Shown piece by piece: positions 26,418 to 35,654 of a DNA stretch of 64,000 bases (positions are counted from its first letter, which is position 1; every line of letters starts with the position of its first letter). A program made the position numbers and the translations under genes. The notes under the pieces are model-generated. The model was not told the DNA's origin, did no database searches, and saw only the letters and a program-made list of their open reading frames with translations. Source of the stretch: Changchengzhania lutea. Its GTDB lineage: Bacteria > Bacteroidota > Bacteroidia > Flavobacteriales > Flavobacteriaceae. The stretch spans positions 2,976,499 to 3,040,498 of the forward strand of contig NZ_CP039456.1 in NCBI RefSeq assembly GCF_006974145.1, given 5' to 3'.

Positions 26418-27412
26418 TTATGAATTTTTCATTGATTGTATGTACTTACATGAGAGCAGAGCCATTGTTAAGCCTACTCAGGTCTGTAAATGAACAAACC
26501 CTATATCCCAACGAAATTATAATCGTTGACGGATCAACAAACAATGACACGCAAATTATTTTAAACGAAAATAGTTTTAAAAATCTAAATTATTTTAAGG
26601 TTGAAGATGCACAAAGAGGTCTGACCAAACAACGCAATTTTGGGATTGAACAGGTTTCAGAAAACTCCGGGATTATCTGTTTTTTAGATGACGATGTCAT
26701 TTTAGGACCTGCATATTTTGAACAATTAATGGCCACGTATGTAAATTACCCTGATGCCATTGCGGTAGGAGGTTATATCACCAATGAAGTGACATGGCAA
26801 TTAGCAGATGATAAAAAAGACCCTTCAAAATTTTATTATGATGGTTGGATGCGAAAGGAATCTTTTCGATTTAAAATAAGACAATTTTTTGGTCTACAAC
26901 CCGATACTAACCCTGGTTTTTTGCCAACGTTTTCGCACGGGCGATCTATTGGATACTTGCCACCATCAAATAATATATATCCAGTGGAGTTTTTTATGGG
27001 TGGTGTGTCTTCTTATAAAAAAGAGGTGTTCAGCGGCATCAAGTTTTCTACTTATTTTGAAGGCTATGGCCTGTATGAAGATTTAGAGTTTTGTTTACGG
27101 GTATCCCGCTTGGGAAAGTTATATTTAAACACGGCTGCAAGATTGGAGCACCATCATGAAGCAGCGGGGCGTCCAGATAATTTTGTGCATGGTAAAATGA
27201 TAGTACGCAACAGTTGGTATGTTTGGAAAGTTAAATATCCAGATCCCACCTTTAAAGCGACGCTAAAATTTCACTTGACGGTATGGTTGCTCATGATAGT
27301 TCGATTTTCCAATAGTTTTTATGGAAACAATAAAAAGGAAGCACTCACTGAAACTTTTGGTAGATTTACAGGATGGCTGTCCTTATTTTACAATAAACCC
27401 AACATGCAATGA
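26414..27412 (+). CDS. Glycosyltransferase family 2
   Basis: A 332-residue GT2 enzyme: FSLIVCTYMRAEPLLSLL, IIIVDGSTNNDTQ, GLTKQRNFGIEQ, the metal site CFLDDDVILG (about 92-101), and YGLYEDLEFCLRV as the ED motif. The C-terminus has a weak hydrophobic stretch near 290-305. It starts within the stop of the two-domain GT2 gene (ATGA) and its own stop overlaps the next start in the same way. Confidence 0.9.
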   Translation: MIMNFSLIVCTYMRAEPLLSLLRSVNEQTLYPNEIIIVDGSTNNDTQIILNENSFKNLNYFKVEDAQRGLTKQRNFGIEQVSENSGIICFLDDDVILGPAYFEQLMATYVNYPDAIAVGGYITNEVTWQLADDKKDPSKFYYDGWMRKESFRFKIRQFFGLQPDTNPGFLPTFSHGRSIGYLPPSNNIYPVEFFMGGVSSYKKEVFSGIKFSTYFEGYGLYEDLEFCLRVSRLGKLYLNTAARLEHHHEAAGRPDNFVHGKMIVRNSWYVWKVKYPDPTFKATLKFHLTVWLLMIVRFSNSFYGNNKKEALTETFGRFTGWLSLFYNKPNMQ

Positions 27413-28353
27413 CCAAGTTAGAGTTTCTGAAAAAACACCTAATGAATCCCTTGACAGAAAAGCAGGGTGTGACTATTGGTGATGAGAATGTGATTTTTGA
27501 TGATGGCACTAGGTTCAAATCAATAAATAGTGTACCAATCATTATTGACGAATCCAGAAGTATTTTTAAAGTAGATGATATATTAAAAAGGAGACCTACA
27601 GCTCAAAATTTAAATTATAGAAAACGCAGTTTAAAAAATGATATTAGAAAAAAGGTATTGCCCGGTTTGTCAAAAGACTTTAATCAGATCAAAAGATATA
27701 AAGCATTGGCAAACAGATCTGGGATTAAAAGCGTTTTGGTCATTGGAGCTGGAGATAAAGTCGGTTTTTATAATGACATGTTTAAAAACGCATTGGTTAT
27801 CACTTCTGATGTCCATTTGCAATTTCATCCAGATGTCGTTTTTGATGCACACCAAATCCCATTTATAGATGGAAGCTTTGATTTAATAATTGCTTCACAG
27901 GTATTGGAGCACACCTTTAAACCATGGGAAGTGGCAAATGAGCTTGAGCGCGTGGTTAGTAGGTCTGGGTATTTGCTGGTTGAGACCCCTTTCAATTTTC
28001 CTTATCACAGTCCACCCTATGACTTCTTTAGGTTTACATTTACCGGTCTAAGAAGTTTATTTCCAAATTGCGAATTGGAAACATTTGAAGCTTCTGAAGG
28101 CAGTGCCAGTGCTGTGGCCACCTATAATGCCCAGTTTTTAATCGATTTATTTTCCAATCGCTATTTAAGAATGCTCATGGTATTCCTTACAAGATATTTA
28201 TTTGGGTGGATGAAATATCTCGATAAATTAAAGAGCAATACATCATATTTAAGCTTATTTTCACCTATGGGATTTAGTATGGTATTCAAGAAGGATGACG
28301 TGAAACGCTCCAATATGGAGTTGCTGGATGACTATTATAAGCTGAAATCGTGA
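27409..28353 (+). CDS. Class I SAM-dependent methyltransferase
   Basis: After an N-terminal extension of about 95 residues, a methyltransferase core appears: SVLVIGAGDKVGFYND (about 104-119), VVFDAHQIPFIDGSFDLII, SQVLEHTFKPWE and SRSGYLLVETPFNF. The first 30 residues (LMNPLTEKQGVTIG…) resemble a small Trm112-like or zinc-ribbon-type lead, but no cysteine pairs are present. It is translationally coupled to the GT2 before it. The target is probably a glycan unit. Confidence 0.83.
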   Translation: MTKLEFLKKHLMNPLTEKQGVTIGDENVIFDDGTRFKSINSVPIIIDESRSIFKVDDILKRRPTAQNLNYRKRSLKNDIRKKVLPGLSKDFNQIKRYKALANRSGIKSVLVIGAGDKVGFYNDMFKNALVITSDVHLQFHPDVVFDAHQIPFIDGSFDLIIASQVLEHTFKPWEVANELERVVSRSGYLLVETPFNFPYHSPPYDFFRFTFTGLRSLFPNCELETFEASEGSASAVATYNAQFLIDLFSNRYLRMLMVFLTRYLFGWMKYLDKLKSNTSYLSLFSPMGFSMVFKKDDVKRSNMELLDDYYKLKS

Positions 28354-28354
28354 T

Positions 28355-29476
28355 ATGAGGTTTGCCGTAATTACACATGTAGAACATAAGATTGTAAGCG
28401 GTAAAATTTACGCTTATGCGCCCTATGTACGTGAAATGAATCTCTGGTTCAAACATGTTGATGAGGTGGACATAGTCGCACCAACTAGTCAAGGCACACC
28501 ATCGGATATTGAGATAGCCTATCAGCATGACCAGATTCACTTTGAAACGATTCCATCCATAACATTCACAAGCATAAAGACATCGGTTTTGTCTGTATTT
28601 AAGTTACCGTCAATCCTCTCTGCCATCTTTACGATGTGCCAGAAAGCAGATCATATCCATTTACGTTGTCCTGGGAATATTGGACTGTTAGGATGTTTGG
28701 TCCAGATTTTATTTCCCAAGAAAACCAAAACCGCGAAGTATGCAGGAAATTGGGACCCTCGTGCAAAACAACCATTTACGTATAAGCTCCAAAAATGGAT
28801 TTTGAGCAATAGTGTTTTAACCAAAAACATGCAGGTGCTTGTGTATGGTACATGGGAAAATCAATCAAAAAATATTAAACCTTTTTTTACGGCATCTTAT
28901 TCGAATTCAGAAAGAGAGCGTTATCAAGAGAAACAATATAATTATAAACTGTACTTTATTTTTACGGGCGGCATAGTAAAAGGAAAACGCCCATTATTGG
29001 CTATTCAGATTATAGAAACATTAAATAAAAAAGGATATCAGGCGACCTTAGATATGTATGGTGAAGGAGAATTGCTGTCAGAATTAACAAGTTATATTTC
29101 TGATAATCAACTGCAGCACGTGGTGAGTCTAAAGGGTAATTGCAGTAAAGCTGTCATTAAAAACGCTCTAAAGTCTGCTCACTTTTTAATGTTACCATCG
29201 AAATCTGAAGGATGGCCCAAAGCAGTGGCAGAAGCCATGTTTTTTGGTGTCATTCCCATTGCGACCAACATATCCTGTGTTCCTAATATGTTAGATTTTG
29301 GGCAACGAGGAATTTTAATTGAACCCAATAGATCGCAGGCCGTAAAGGAAATTATTGCTCATCTAAATGAAGAAGAACGCTTAAAACAAATGAGCAAGGC
29401 GGCGCTTAATTGGTCTCAAAATTATACTTTAGATGTGTTTGAAAAAGAAATTTCTAAATTATTGATTTCTGGATGA
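28355..29476 (+). CDS. Glycosyltransferase, GT4-like
   Basis: The 373 residues have the GT4 donor domain YFIFTGGIVKGKRPLLAIQI, LDMYGEGELLSEL, VSLKGNCSK and MLPSKSEGWPKAVAEAMFFG (about 284) with a normal Ex7E arrangement. The N-terminal half contains HLRCPGNIGLLG and AKYAGNWDPRAKQP. It begins 1 nt after the methyltransferase stop and overlaps the next GT by 4 nt. Confidence 0.9.
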   Translation: MRFAVITHVEHKIVSGKIYAYAPYVREMNLWFKHVDEVDIVAPTSQGTPSDIEIAYQHDQIHFETIPSITFTSIKTSVLSVFKLPSILSAIFTMCQKADHIHLRCPGNIGLLGCLVQILFPKKTKTAKYAGNWDPRAKQPFTYKLQKWILSNSVLTKNMQVLVYGTWENQSKNIKPFFTASYSNSERERYQEKQYNYKLYFIFTGGIVKGKRPLLAIQIIETLNKKGYQATLDMYGEGELLSELTSYISDNQLQHVVSLKGNCSKAVIKNALKSAHFLMLPSKSEGWPKAVAEAMFFGVIPIATNISCVPNMLDFGQRGILIEPNRSQAVKEIIAHLNEEERLKQMSKAALNWSQNYTLDVFEKEISKLLISG

Positions 29477-30558
29477 GGGTTTTACAATTAATTGATTCAT
29501 TGGATGCAGGGGGCGCAGAGCGCGTGGCGGTTAACATGGCCAATGCCTTGAGTTATAAAATTGATTCTTCTTATTTATGTGCTACTAGAAAGGAAGGCTT
29601 ATTAAAATCAAGCTTGAGTACAAAGGTGAGTTATCTTTTTTTGAACAAAACGAAGACCATTGATTTTAAGGCCATTATTAGATTAAATGGTTTTATTAAA
29701 AAGCATGATATTGAAATTATTCATGCACACTCCACCTCTTTTTTTTTAGCTGCTGTGATGAAATTTTTCAACTCAAAACTTAAGATTATTTGGCACGACC
29801 ATTATGGCCATAGTGAACACCTTGATAAAAGAAAATTTTTAATATTGCGTTTGTGTTCAGGCTATTTTTTACATATAATAAGTGTGAACAGGATTTTGGC
29901 AGATTGGGCTAAAAAACATTTAAAGACTAAAGGCGTTACCTATTTGCCAAATTTTGCTATACGTGATACCTCTAAACCCAAGACGACATTAAAGGGTAAA
30001 GATGGAAAGCGCATTCTTCATTTGGCTAACTTACGACCACAAAAAGACCATTTGAACTTGCTACATGCCTTTTCAAAAGTTAGAAAAAATCATCCAGATT
30101 GGAGTTTACATGGTGTGGGTAAAGATTTTGATGATGCCTATTCAGAAGATGTTAAAAACCTTATTAAAACGCTAGATTTAGATAATCATGTTTTTTTATA
30201 CGGAAGCAGATTGGATATCACACATATTATCAATCAATCTGATATTGGAGTATTATCATCAAAGTCAGAAGGATTGCCTATAGCATTACTGGAATACGGT
30301 TTGGCAGGCTTACCAACAATCGCTACAAATGTCGGTAATTGCAAGGAGGTCATTTCAAATGATAGTGAAGGTCTGCTGATAAATCCCGAAAATGAAGAGG
30401 CTCTAAGTATAGCATTAAAAACGTACATTACGGATGTTAGTGGTAGGGTCAAGTCGGGACAGCATTTAAAACGCAAGGTAGAGACCAGCTTTTCAGAAGA
30501 ACAAATCATTAATAAACTTTTAAAAATATACAGTAAAGCCACAAATGGAACTGTCTAA
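29473..30558 (+). CDS. Glycosyltransferase, GT4-like
   Basis: This protein starts RVLQLIDSLDAGGAERVAVNMA, the classic GT4 N-terminal loop with a double glycine. The donor half has RILHLANLRPQKDHLNLLHA, VFLYGSRLDIT, and LSSKSEGLPIALLEYGLAGLPT (about 257). It overlaps the polymerase gene by 14 nt, so glycosyltransferase and polymerase are made together. Confidence 0.91.
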   Translation: MRVLQLIDSLDAGGAERVAVNMANALSYKIDSSYLCATRKEGLLKSSLSTKVSYLFLNKTKTIDFKAIIRLNGFIKKHDIEIIHAHSTSFFLAAVMKFFNSKLKIIWHDHYGHSEHLDKRKFLILRLCSGYFLHIISVNRILADWAKKHLKTKGVTYLPNFAIRDTSKPKTTLKGKDGKRILHLANLRPQKDHLNLLHAFSKVRKNHPDWSLHGVGKDFDDAYSEDVKNLIKTLDLDNHVFLYGSRLDITHIINQSDIGVLSSKSEGLPIALLEYGLAGLPTIATNVGNCKEVISNDSEGLLINPENEEALSIALKTYITDVSGRVKSGQHLKRKVETSFSEEQIINKLLKIYSKATNGTV

Positions 30559-31903
30559 TTACCATAAACTTTTAATTTTTCATGTGTTTTTAGGAGCAGC
30601 TATTTTTGTGTTTAGACCACTTGCTACGCTGTATTTCTTTATAATAACCATATTCTTTAGTTACAAGATTTTGATGGTCTCTAAAAAAAACAAGTCATTC
30701 TATGTCTTATTGGCTTGTGCCTACATAGTAGGAATTGAAGTATTCCTCAGAATGAACAATGGCACCTTTTTCTATGAGGCAATTAAATATTTAGTAATAA
30801 TTTTCATTTTAATGGATATGTTTAGCTCCAGTTTTAATTCAGGGGCACTGGTATATGTCATTTATATATGCTTATTAATACCGGGTATATTTGTGGCCTT
30901 TACCAATATGGGTTTTGATACTGATATAAGAAAGGCGGTAGCCTTTAATTTGAGTGGGCCAGTATGTCTGGGCATTTCGGCTATATTTTGTTACAGGCGA
31001 AAAGTAAGTTTTAAACAACTTAAAATGGTTTTGACAACCTTTGTACTACCGCTAGTGAGCACCATGGTGTATTTATTTTTATATACTCCCGATTTACAGT
31101 CTGCCATTACTGGAACAGAATCTAATTTTGCGGCATCAGGAGGCTTTGGTCCAAACCAAGTCGCAACCGTTTTAGGGATTGGTATGTTTGCACTGGCAGC
31201 TCGTTTTTTTATGTCCAGAGGAAACATACTATTGAAATATTTAGATTTGCTGTTATTGGGGCTAATGGGGTTTAGAGCCATTGTAACCTTTAGTAGAGGT
31301 GGCGTATTTACAGCGTTGATTATGATAGTAGTATTTATTGCAATTTACTACTTCAAAGTAAATACAAAATCAAGGCGGACTGTGTTAAGGTCAATATTTG
31401 TTTTTTTAGGGATAGCATTGTTTACATGGATGATTAGTTCCATTCAAACATCAGGATTTATTGATAAGCGTTATGCGAACCAAGATGCAGCGGGACGGGA
31501 TAAACAAGATTTGACTACGGGACGCACCGATTTAGTTACTTTTGAAATTAATGAATTCGTTAATCATCCTTTTTTAGGAATCGGGGTGGGTAAGGTGAAG
31601 GAAGTTCGTTTATATGAAACAGGTATTTTGGCAGCATCCCATAACGAAATTAGTCGTATTGTCGCAGAACACGGTTTATTGGGCATATTTGCTTTCTTGA
31701 TTTTGTTATTTACACCATTAATTTTGCGAACTAAGGATCGATCAAACTTATTTTTTTATTCGTTTTATCTGTTTTGGTTGCTTACTATAAACCATTCTGC
31801 AATGAGAATAGCTGCTCCAGCATTTCTGTATGGTTTGTGCCTATTAAATATAACATATGAAAAAAATCCTGTACATAGGAAACCAGTTATCACAAAAAGG
31901 TAA
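30545..31903 (+). CDS. O-antigen polymerase/ligase-like membrane protein (Wzy/WaaL type)
   Basis: A 452-residue integral membrane protein with about 10-12 hydrophobic helices. The large periplasmic loop near 310-360 contains RDKQDLTTGRTDL and ISRIVAEHGLLGIFAFLIL, typical of the Wzy_C (PF04932) family. Such proteins polymerise lipid-linked repeat units or ligate glycans to an acceptor in the periplasm. The sequence does not separate the two roles. It is the only polymerase candidate in the locus, and no Wzx flippase accompanies it. Confidence 0.85.
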   Translation: MELSNYHKLLIFHVFLGAAIFVFRPLATLYFFIITIFFSYKILMVSKKNKSFYVLLACAYIVGIEVFLRMNNGTFFYEAIKYLVIIFILMDMFSSSFNSGALVYVIYICLLIPGIFVAFTNMGFDTDIRKAVAFNLSGPVCLGISAIFCYRRKVSFKQLKMVLTTFVLPLVSTMVYLFLYTPDLQSAITGTESNFAASGGFGPNQVATVLGIGMFALAARFFMSRGNILLKYLDLLLLGLMGFRAIVTFSRGGVFTALIMIVVFIAIYYFKVNTKSRRTVLRSIFVFLGIALFTWMISSIQTSGFIDKRYANQDAAGRDKQDLTTGRTDLVTFEINEFVNHPFLGIGVGKVKEVRLYETGILAASHNEISRIVAEHGLLGIFAFLILLFTPLILRTKDRSNLFFYSFYLFWLLTINHSAMRIAAPAFLYGLCLLNITYEKNPVHRKPVITKR

Positions 31904-32867
31904 AACCGCTACCGCTATTGATACGCTTGGGGATTTGTTAATTGCTGAAGGATTTGTGGTCAAGAGAGCTTCCAACAAAAAAAACAGGGTTTTAAGATTA
32001 CTGGATATGTTGTTTAGTGTTTTAAAATTCTCGAATAAAACCGATTTGGTTTTAATAGATACCTACAGTACTCATAATTTTTATTATGCTTATTTCGTGA
32101 GTCAATTGTGCAGGGTATTACGTTTGAAATATATTCCTATTCTTCATGGGGGTGATTTACCACAGAGAATAAAAAAAAGCCCTAAATTAAGTAGGGCTAT
32201 ATTTAGTCATGCGCATATTATTGTGGCACCTTCATTATATACAAAATCAAGATTTGAAGCCTTAGGTTATAACAATTTGATTTGTATTCCAAACGCTATT
32301 GAAATTAAAGATTATGAATATCGAAAACGGATTATAGATACACCCAAATTACTTTGGGTGCGTACATTTGCCAAAATATATAATCCGTTATTAGCCATAA
32401 AAATTTTAAAAGATTTAAAAGATAAAGGACTAAACGCACAATTATGTATGGTGGGTCCCGAAAAAGATGAAACTTTAGAAGATGCTAAAGCATTGGCAAA
32501 ATCATTAGATCTCGACATTAATTTTACGGGCAAATTATCAAAACACGAATGGATAAAGTTATCAAAATATTACAATATATTTATAAATACCACAAATGTT
32601 GATAACATGCCCGTTAGCGTTATTGAGGCCATGGCACTTGGTCTTCCTATTGTTTCTACAAATGTTGGAGGATTGCCTTATTTGATTGAAAACGACAAAG
32701 ATGGTATCCTGGTAAATGCCGAAGCAATTGATGAATTTCTAAAGGCGATAGATGATTTAATGAATAATCCTGAAAAAGTGAAAAGAATTAGCATTAATGC
32801 CAGGGCTAAGGCCGAAAGTTTTCAATGGAATACCATTAAACACCTATGGTTTGAGATCTTACGCTGA
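31857..32867 (+). CDS. Glycosyltransferase, GT4-like
   Basis: A 336-residue GT-B enzyme that starts 47 nt before the polymerase stop. ILYIGNQLSQKGKTATAIDTL opens the acceptor half; HGGDLPQRIKKSPKLS follows. The donor half has LLWVRTFAKIYNPLLAIKIL, MVGPEKDETL, INFTGKLSKHEW and NMPVSVIEAMALGLPIVSTN (about 252). The frame and hallmark N-terminus support the ATG at 31857 despite the long overlap. Confidence 0.9.
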   Translation: MKKILYIGNQLSQKGKTATAIDTLGDLLIAEGFVVKRASNKKNRVLRLLDMLFSVLKFSNKTDLVLIDTYSTHNFYYAYFVSQLCRVLRLKYIPILHGGDLPQRIKKSPKLSRAIFSHAHIIVAPSLYTKSRFEALGYNNLICIPNAIEIKDYEYRKRIIDTPKLLWVRTFAKIYNPLLAIKILKDLKDKGLNAQLCMVGPEKDETLEDAKALAKSLDLDINFTGKLSKHEWIKLSKYYNIFINTTNVDNMPVSVIEAMALGLPIVSTNVGGLPYLIENDKDGILVNAEAIDEFLKAIDDLMNNPEKVKRISINARAKAESFQWNTIKHLWFEILR

Positions 32868-32926
32868 ATCATCGTCAAATTAAATTAACTTATTATCTTT
32901 ACTGGTATCCAAATTACTCATCTCTC

Positions 32927-34318
32927 ATGTCTAATTCGAGTATCCATTTTAATATTTCTGAACGCAAAATTTTACTCAGGATAATAGATATTCTATCTAT
33001 ACTGTTCGTGTTATACTTTGTAAGTAACACGTTCAATTTTGATTATTTTACCATAACCAAAGAGAATTGGAGATGGGTTTTTGTTCTAATAATATATATA
33101 AGCATATTCGGAACTATTTTTGAACTTTACGATTTGCAAAAATCCAGTAAAATAGATAAAACATATGCCAACATAGTACTTGCTGTTTCTGTTACTGTGC
33201 TATTTTATTTTTTAACACCGTATTTTACACCGCTATTACCAGATAATCGTTTACAAATATTATACTTTTATTTTTCTATAATGTTTGCATTGTTTGGTTG
33301 GCGGTCCGCATATATCACATTTATTGTGTCCCCACGATTTTTTAAAAAAGTGCTTATAGTTGGAGAAACGTCTAATATCGATGTCATTTTGGAGGCTTTC
33401 AAAGAATCTGATCCTAATTATAAAATTGTTGGTTTTATAAATTGTGAAATCGAAAACCAAGGGCGTCTTCAATTTGAAGCTATTAAGGAGTATAAACCTA
33501 GTGAGATTTATAAAGTTATTGCCGACGAACATATCTCTGAAATAATAGTAGCCAGTTATAATTCTGATATCATTACACCAAAAATAAATGGTATGCTTAT
33601 TAAATTATTAGAAGAAGGTTTTCCCATTAAGGAATATACACAAGTGTTTGAGGACATGACACAACGTGTCCCTATACAATTTATTGGAAAGGATTTTTAC
33701 AAGTATTTTCCATTTAGCCGAAACAATAAAAATAAACTGTATCAATTCTTTCATCGCTTACTGGATATTGCTATTTCTATTATAGGTATTATCTCTGGTA
33801 TCGTTGTATTGCCTTTATTTTTTTTAGGTAATGTTATAGGAAATAGAGGGGATTTATTATATTTTCAGGATAGAATTGGAAAGAACGGAAAAGTTTTTAA
33901 GATGATTAAGTACCGTACAATGATCAAAAATGCGGAATCTTCTGGAGTAGTGTGGGCAAAGAAAAATGATAACAGAATAACCCCTTTCGGAAAATTTTTA
34001 AGACATTCAAGACTCGATGAAATACCACAATTCATAAATATCTTGATAGGAGATATGAGCATCATTGGCCCACGGCCAGAGCGCCCTCATTTTGTTAAAC
34101 AGTTGTCGCAATTGCTGCCATTTTATGAAACGCGACATATTATCAAACCTGGTCTAACGGGTTGGGCTCAGGTTAAAACACGTTACGGCTCATCTGTGGA
34201 TGACAGCTTGTTAAAATTACAGTATGATTTGTATTACATAAAATACCGCAGTTTCTTTTTGGATGCTAATATTATTATAAAAACATTAAGCACTATAATT
34301 TTCTATAGGGGTCAATAA
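32927..34318 (+). CDS. Polyprenyl glycosylphosphotransferase (WbaP/WcaJ-like initiating transferase)
   Basis: This membrane enzyme transfers a sugar-1-phosphate from a nucleotide sugar to undecaprenyl phosphate, starting assembly of each glycan. The N-terminus has about four helices and a CoA-binding-like region (KVLIVGETSNIDVI). The C-terminal catalytic domain shows LPLFFLGNVIGNRGDLLYFQ, KMIKYRTMIKNAE, SRLDEIPQFINILIGDMSII and GPRPERPHFV, then KPGLTGWAQVK. As the last plus-strand gene it closes the locus; its stop overlaps the convergent Lnb-like gene by 7 nt. A TATCTTTA sequence in the 59-nt upstream gap is one base off the promoter consensus. Confidence 0.93.
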   Translation: MSNSSIHFNISERKILLRIIDILSILFVLYFVSNTFNFDYFTITKENWRWVFVLIIYISIFGTIFELYDLQKSSKIDKTYANIVLAVSVTVLFYFLTPYFTPLLPDNRLQILYFYFSIMFALFGWRSAYITFIVSPRFFKKVLIVGETSNIDVILEAFKESDPNYKIVGFINCEIENQGRLQFEAIKEYKPSEIYKVIADEHISEIIVASYNSDIITPKINGMLIKLLEEGFPIKEYTQVFEDMTQRVPIQFIGKDFYKYFPFSRNNKNKLYQFFHRLLDIAISIIGIISGIVVLPLFFLGNVIGNRGDLLYFQDRIGKNGKVFKMIKYRTMIKNAESSGVVWAKKNDNRITPFGKFLRHSRLDEIPQFINILIGDMSIIGPRPERPHFVKQLSQLLPFYETRHIIKPGLTGWAQVKTRYGSSVDDSLLKLQYDLYYIKYRSFFLDANIIIKTLSTIIFYRGQ

Positions 34319-35490
34319 GTTTTTTTAAAATGTTTGATTAGAAATAGGTAACGCAAGAATAAAGCTATAAGTAATGGCATTAACCCTATAGCAAATACCT
34401 GTACCCCTATTATCCAATGCAATGTTAACAGACATAATAAAATAACAAGAAACTTTACATAATTTATAAACCAAGCTTTAGCCTGTTTTTTATACACTTG
34501 ACCTACCATCAAAATATTTAATGCGCAGGCCCATAGCAGATTATAATTCTGGTGCGTGGCAGTATGATCGGTAGCAAACCACAATAATAATATAATCACA
34601 CCAACTATACCTGTTATAGCGAATAGTGTCACATCTAACCAAATTTGTCTTGTGTTATTCTTGTTATCTTTATACGTCAACCATATAATAATGGCGCCTA
34701 TTATACCCAATATAAATAGCGGACTTGTTAAAAAGTTTGATGGCTTAGCGATTTCTTTTTGCGTGAATAAAATTTTTGTGTCTTTCACCAGAGCCTTATT
34801 GTTTATTTGAGCTGAGTCAAAGAATGTATAGATATTCTCGGGTAAAAACATGTGTTGTTCTGGTGTGGCTGCTCGATCAATTACAGATCCCAAAGCTAAA
34901 TCGATGCCAAAACTTCCCCATGAATTTTTGTTGAGATTATTTTGAATTAATGTTCTAAAGGTTTCAGGCTTATAATCTTTTGGTAGATTGAATGTAAGGT
35001 CGCCATCTATCGCTTTATTAGTAACATCCTTTATTTTAGTCGCGCAATTGTCATAAAAAAAGTCATATAAATAGGCTCTGTTTTCAGGTTTGTAGTTGTT
35101 AATTAGAAAATTATACAAGCTCTGCTTTTCATCCTGTGTAAGATTTAGAACTTGTTCTGTGATGCTTCTGTTATAGTAAACATAGGATTGGTAAAATTGA
35201 TTAAATTCTGTTCTGTCAATCAAATAGTTAAGCTTGCCTTGGGCAAATTTTAAATAGAAGTTTGGTGTATCAAAATCGTATTTGCCGTATCCATAAGTCA
35301 CGTCAATCCTGTTTGAACGATCCTTAATTCTATAGGCATTATGGCCAAAGGCATCGTTTAATGAGACACCTGGCTCAATAGTTAGGACACTTATTTCGGC
35401 ATCATTCGAAAGTATTTGACCTTGTGCATATATTGAAATTGAAACAAATAGGAATACAAAGTAGAATAATGATTGTCGCATAAAGGCCAT
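34312..35490 (-). CDS. DUF4105 / Lnb-like envelope protein
   Basis: The chain begins with a signal peptide (MRQSLFYFVFLFVSISIYAQ), followed by a periplasmic DUF4105 domain with LNDAFGHNAYRI and DFFYDNCATKIKD, holding the conserved His and Cys, and then about five membrane helices in the last 130 residues. DUF4105 is now linked to Lnb, a Bacteroidota lipoprotein N-acyltransferase; I rely on memory for that link. The frame stays open upstream to 35655, but that part is encoded by an inserted 160-bp element, so I use ATG 35490 (35481 also fits). It lies downstream of porQ and was probably co-transcribed. Confidence 0.8.
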   Translation of the reverse strand: MAFMRQSLFYFVFLFVSISIYAQGQILSNDAEISVLTIEPGVSLNDAFGHNAYRIKDRSNRIDVTYGYGKYDFDTPNFYLKFAQGKLNYLIDRTEFNQFYQSYVYYNRSITEQVLNLTQDEKQSLYNFLINNYKPENRAYLYDFFYDNCATKIKDVTNKAIDGDLTFNLPKDYKPETFRTLIQNNLNKNSWGSFGIDLALGSVIDRAATPEQHMFLPENIYTFFDSAQINNKALVKDTKILFTQKEIAKPSNFLTSPLFILGIIGAIIIWLTYKDNKNNTRQIWLDVTLFAITGIVGVIILLLWFATDHTATHQNYNLLWACALNILMVGQVYKKQAKAWFINYVKFLVILLCLLTLHWIIGVQVFAIGLMPLLIALFLRYLFLIKHFKKTY

Positions 35491-35493
35491 ATT

Positions 35494-35653
35494 GAACTCG
35501 TTTAAACTTTTTGGATTGAGGCGAAAATTAGCCATTTTGTAACCAGTTGAAGGCTTTTTTGAGTTGCATAGCATCGCTACGGAACGAAAAAAAAACAAAA
35601 AAAGAGTGCAAAAGGACAGTTTTTTAGCTAATTTAAAAAGTTTAAATGAGTTC
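35494..35653. mobile_element. 160-bp MITE-like element with 19-bp inverted repeats (copy 2)
   Basis: Arms GAACTCGTTTAAACTTTTT (35494-35512) and AAAAAGTTTAAATGAGTTC (35635-35653) pair with one mismatch. The flanks are a direct ATT (35491-35493 and 35654-35656). The interior shares only islands with copies 1 and 3, for example a GTAGCGATGCTATGC block on the minus strand that is GTAGCCATGCTATGC in copy 3. It lies between the porQ stop and the Lnb-like start. Excision with one ATT would leave stop and start 1 nt apart. Confidence 0.78.
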
Positions 35654-35654
35654 A

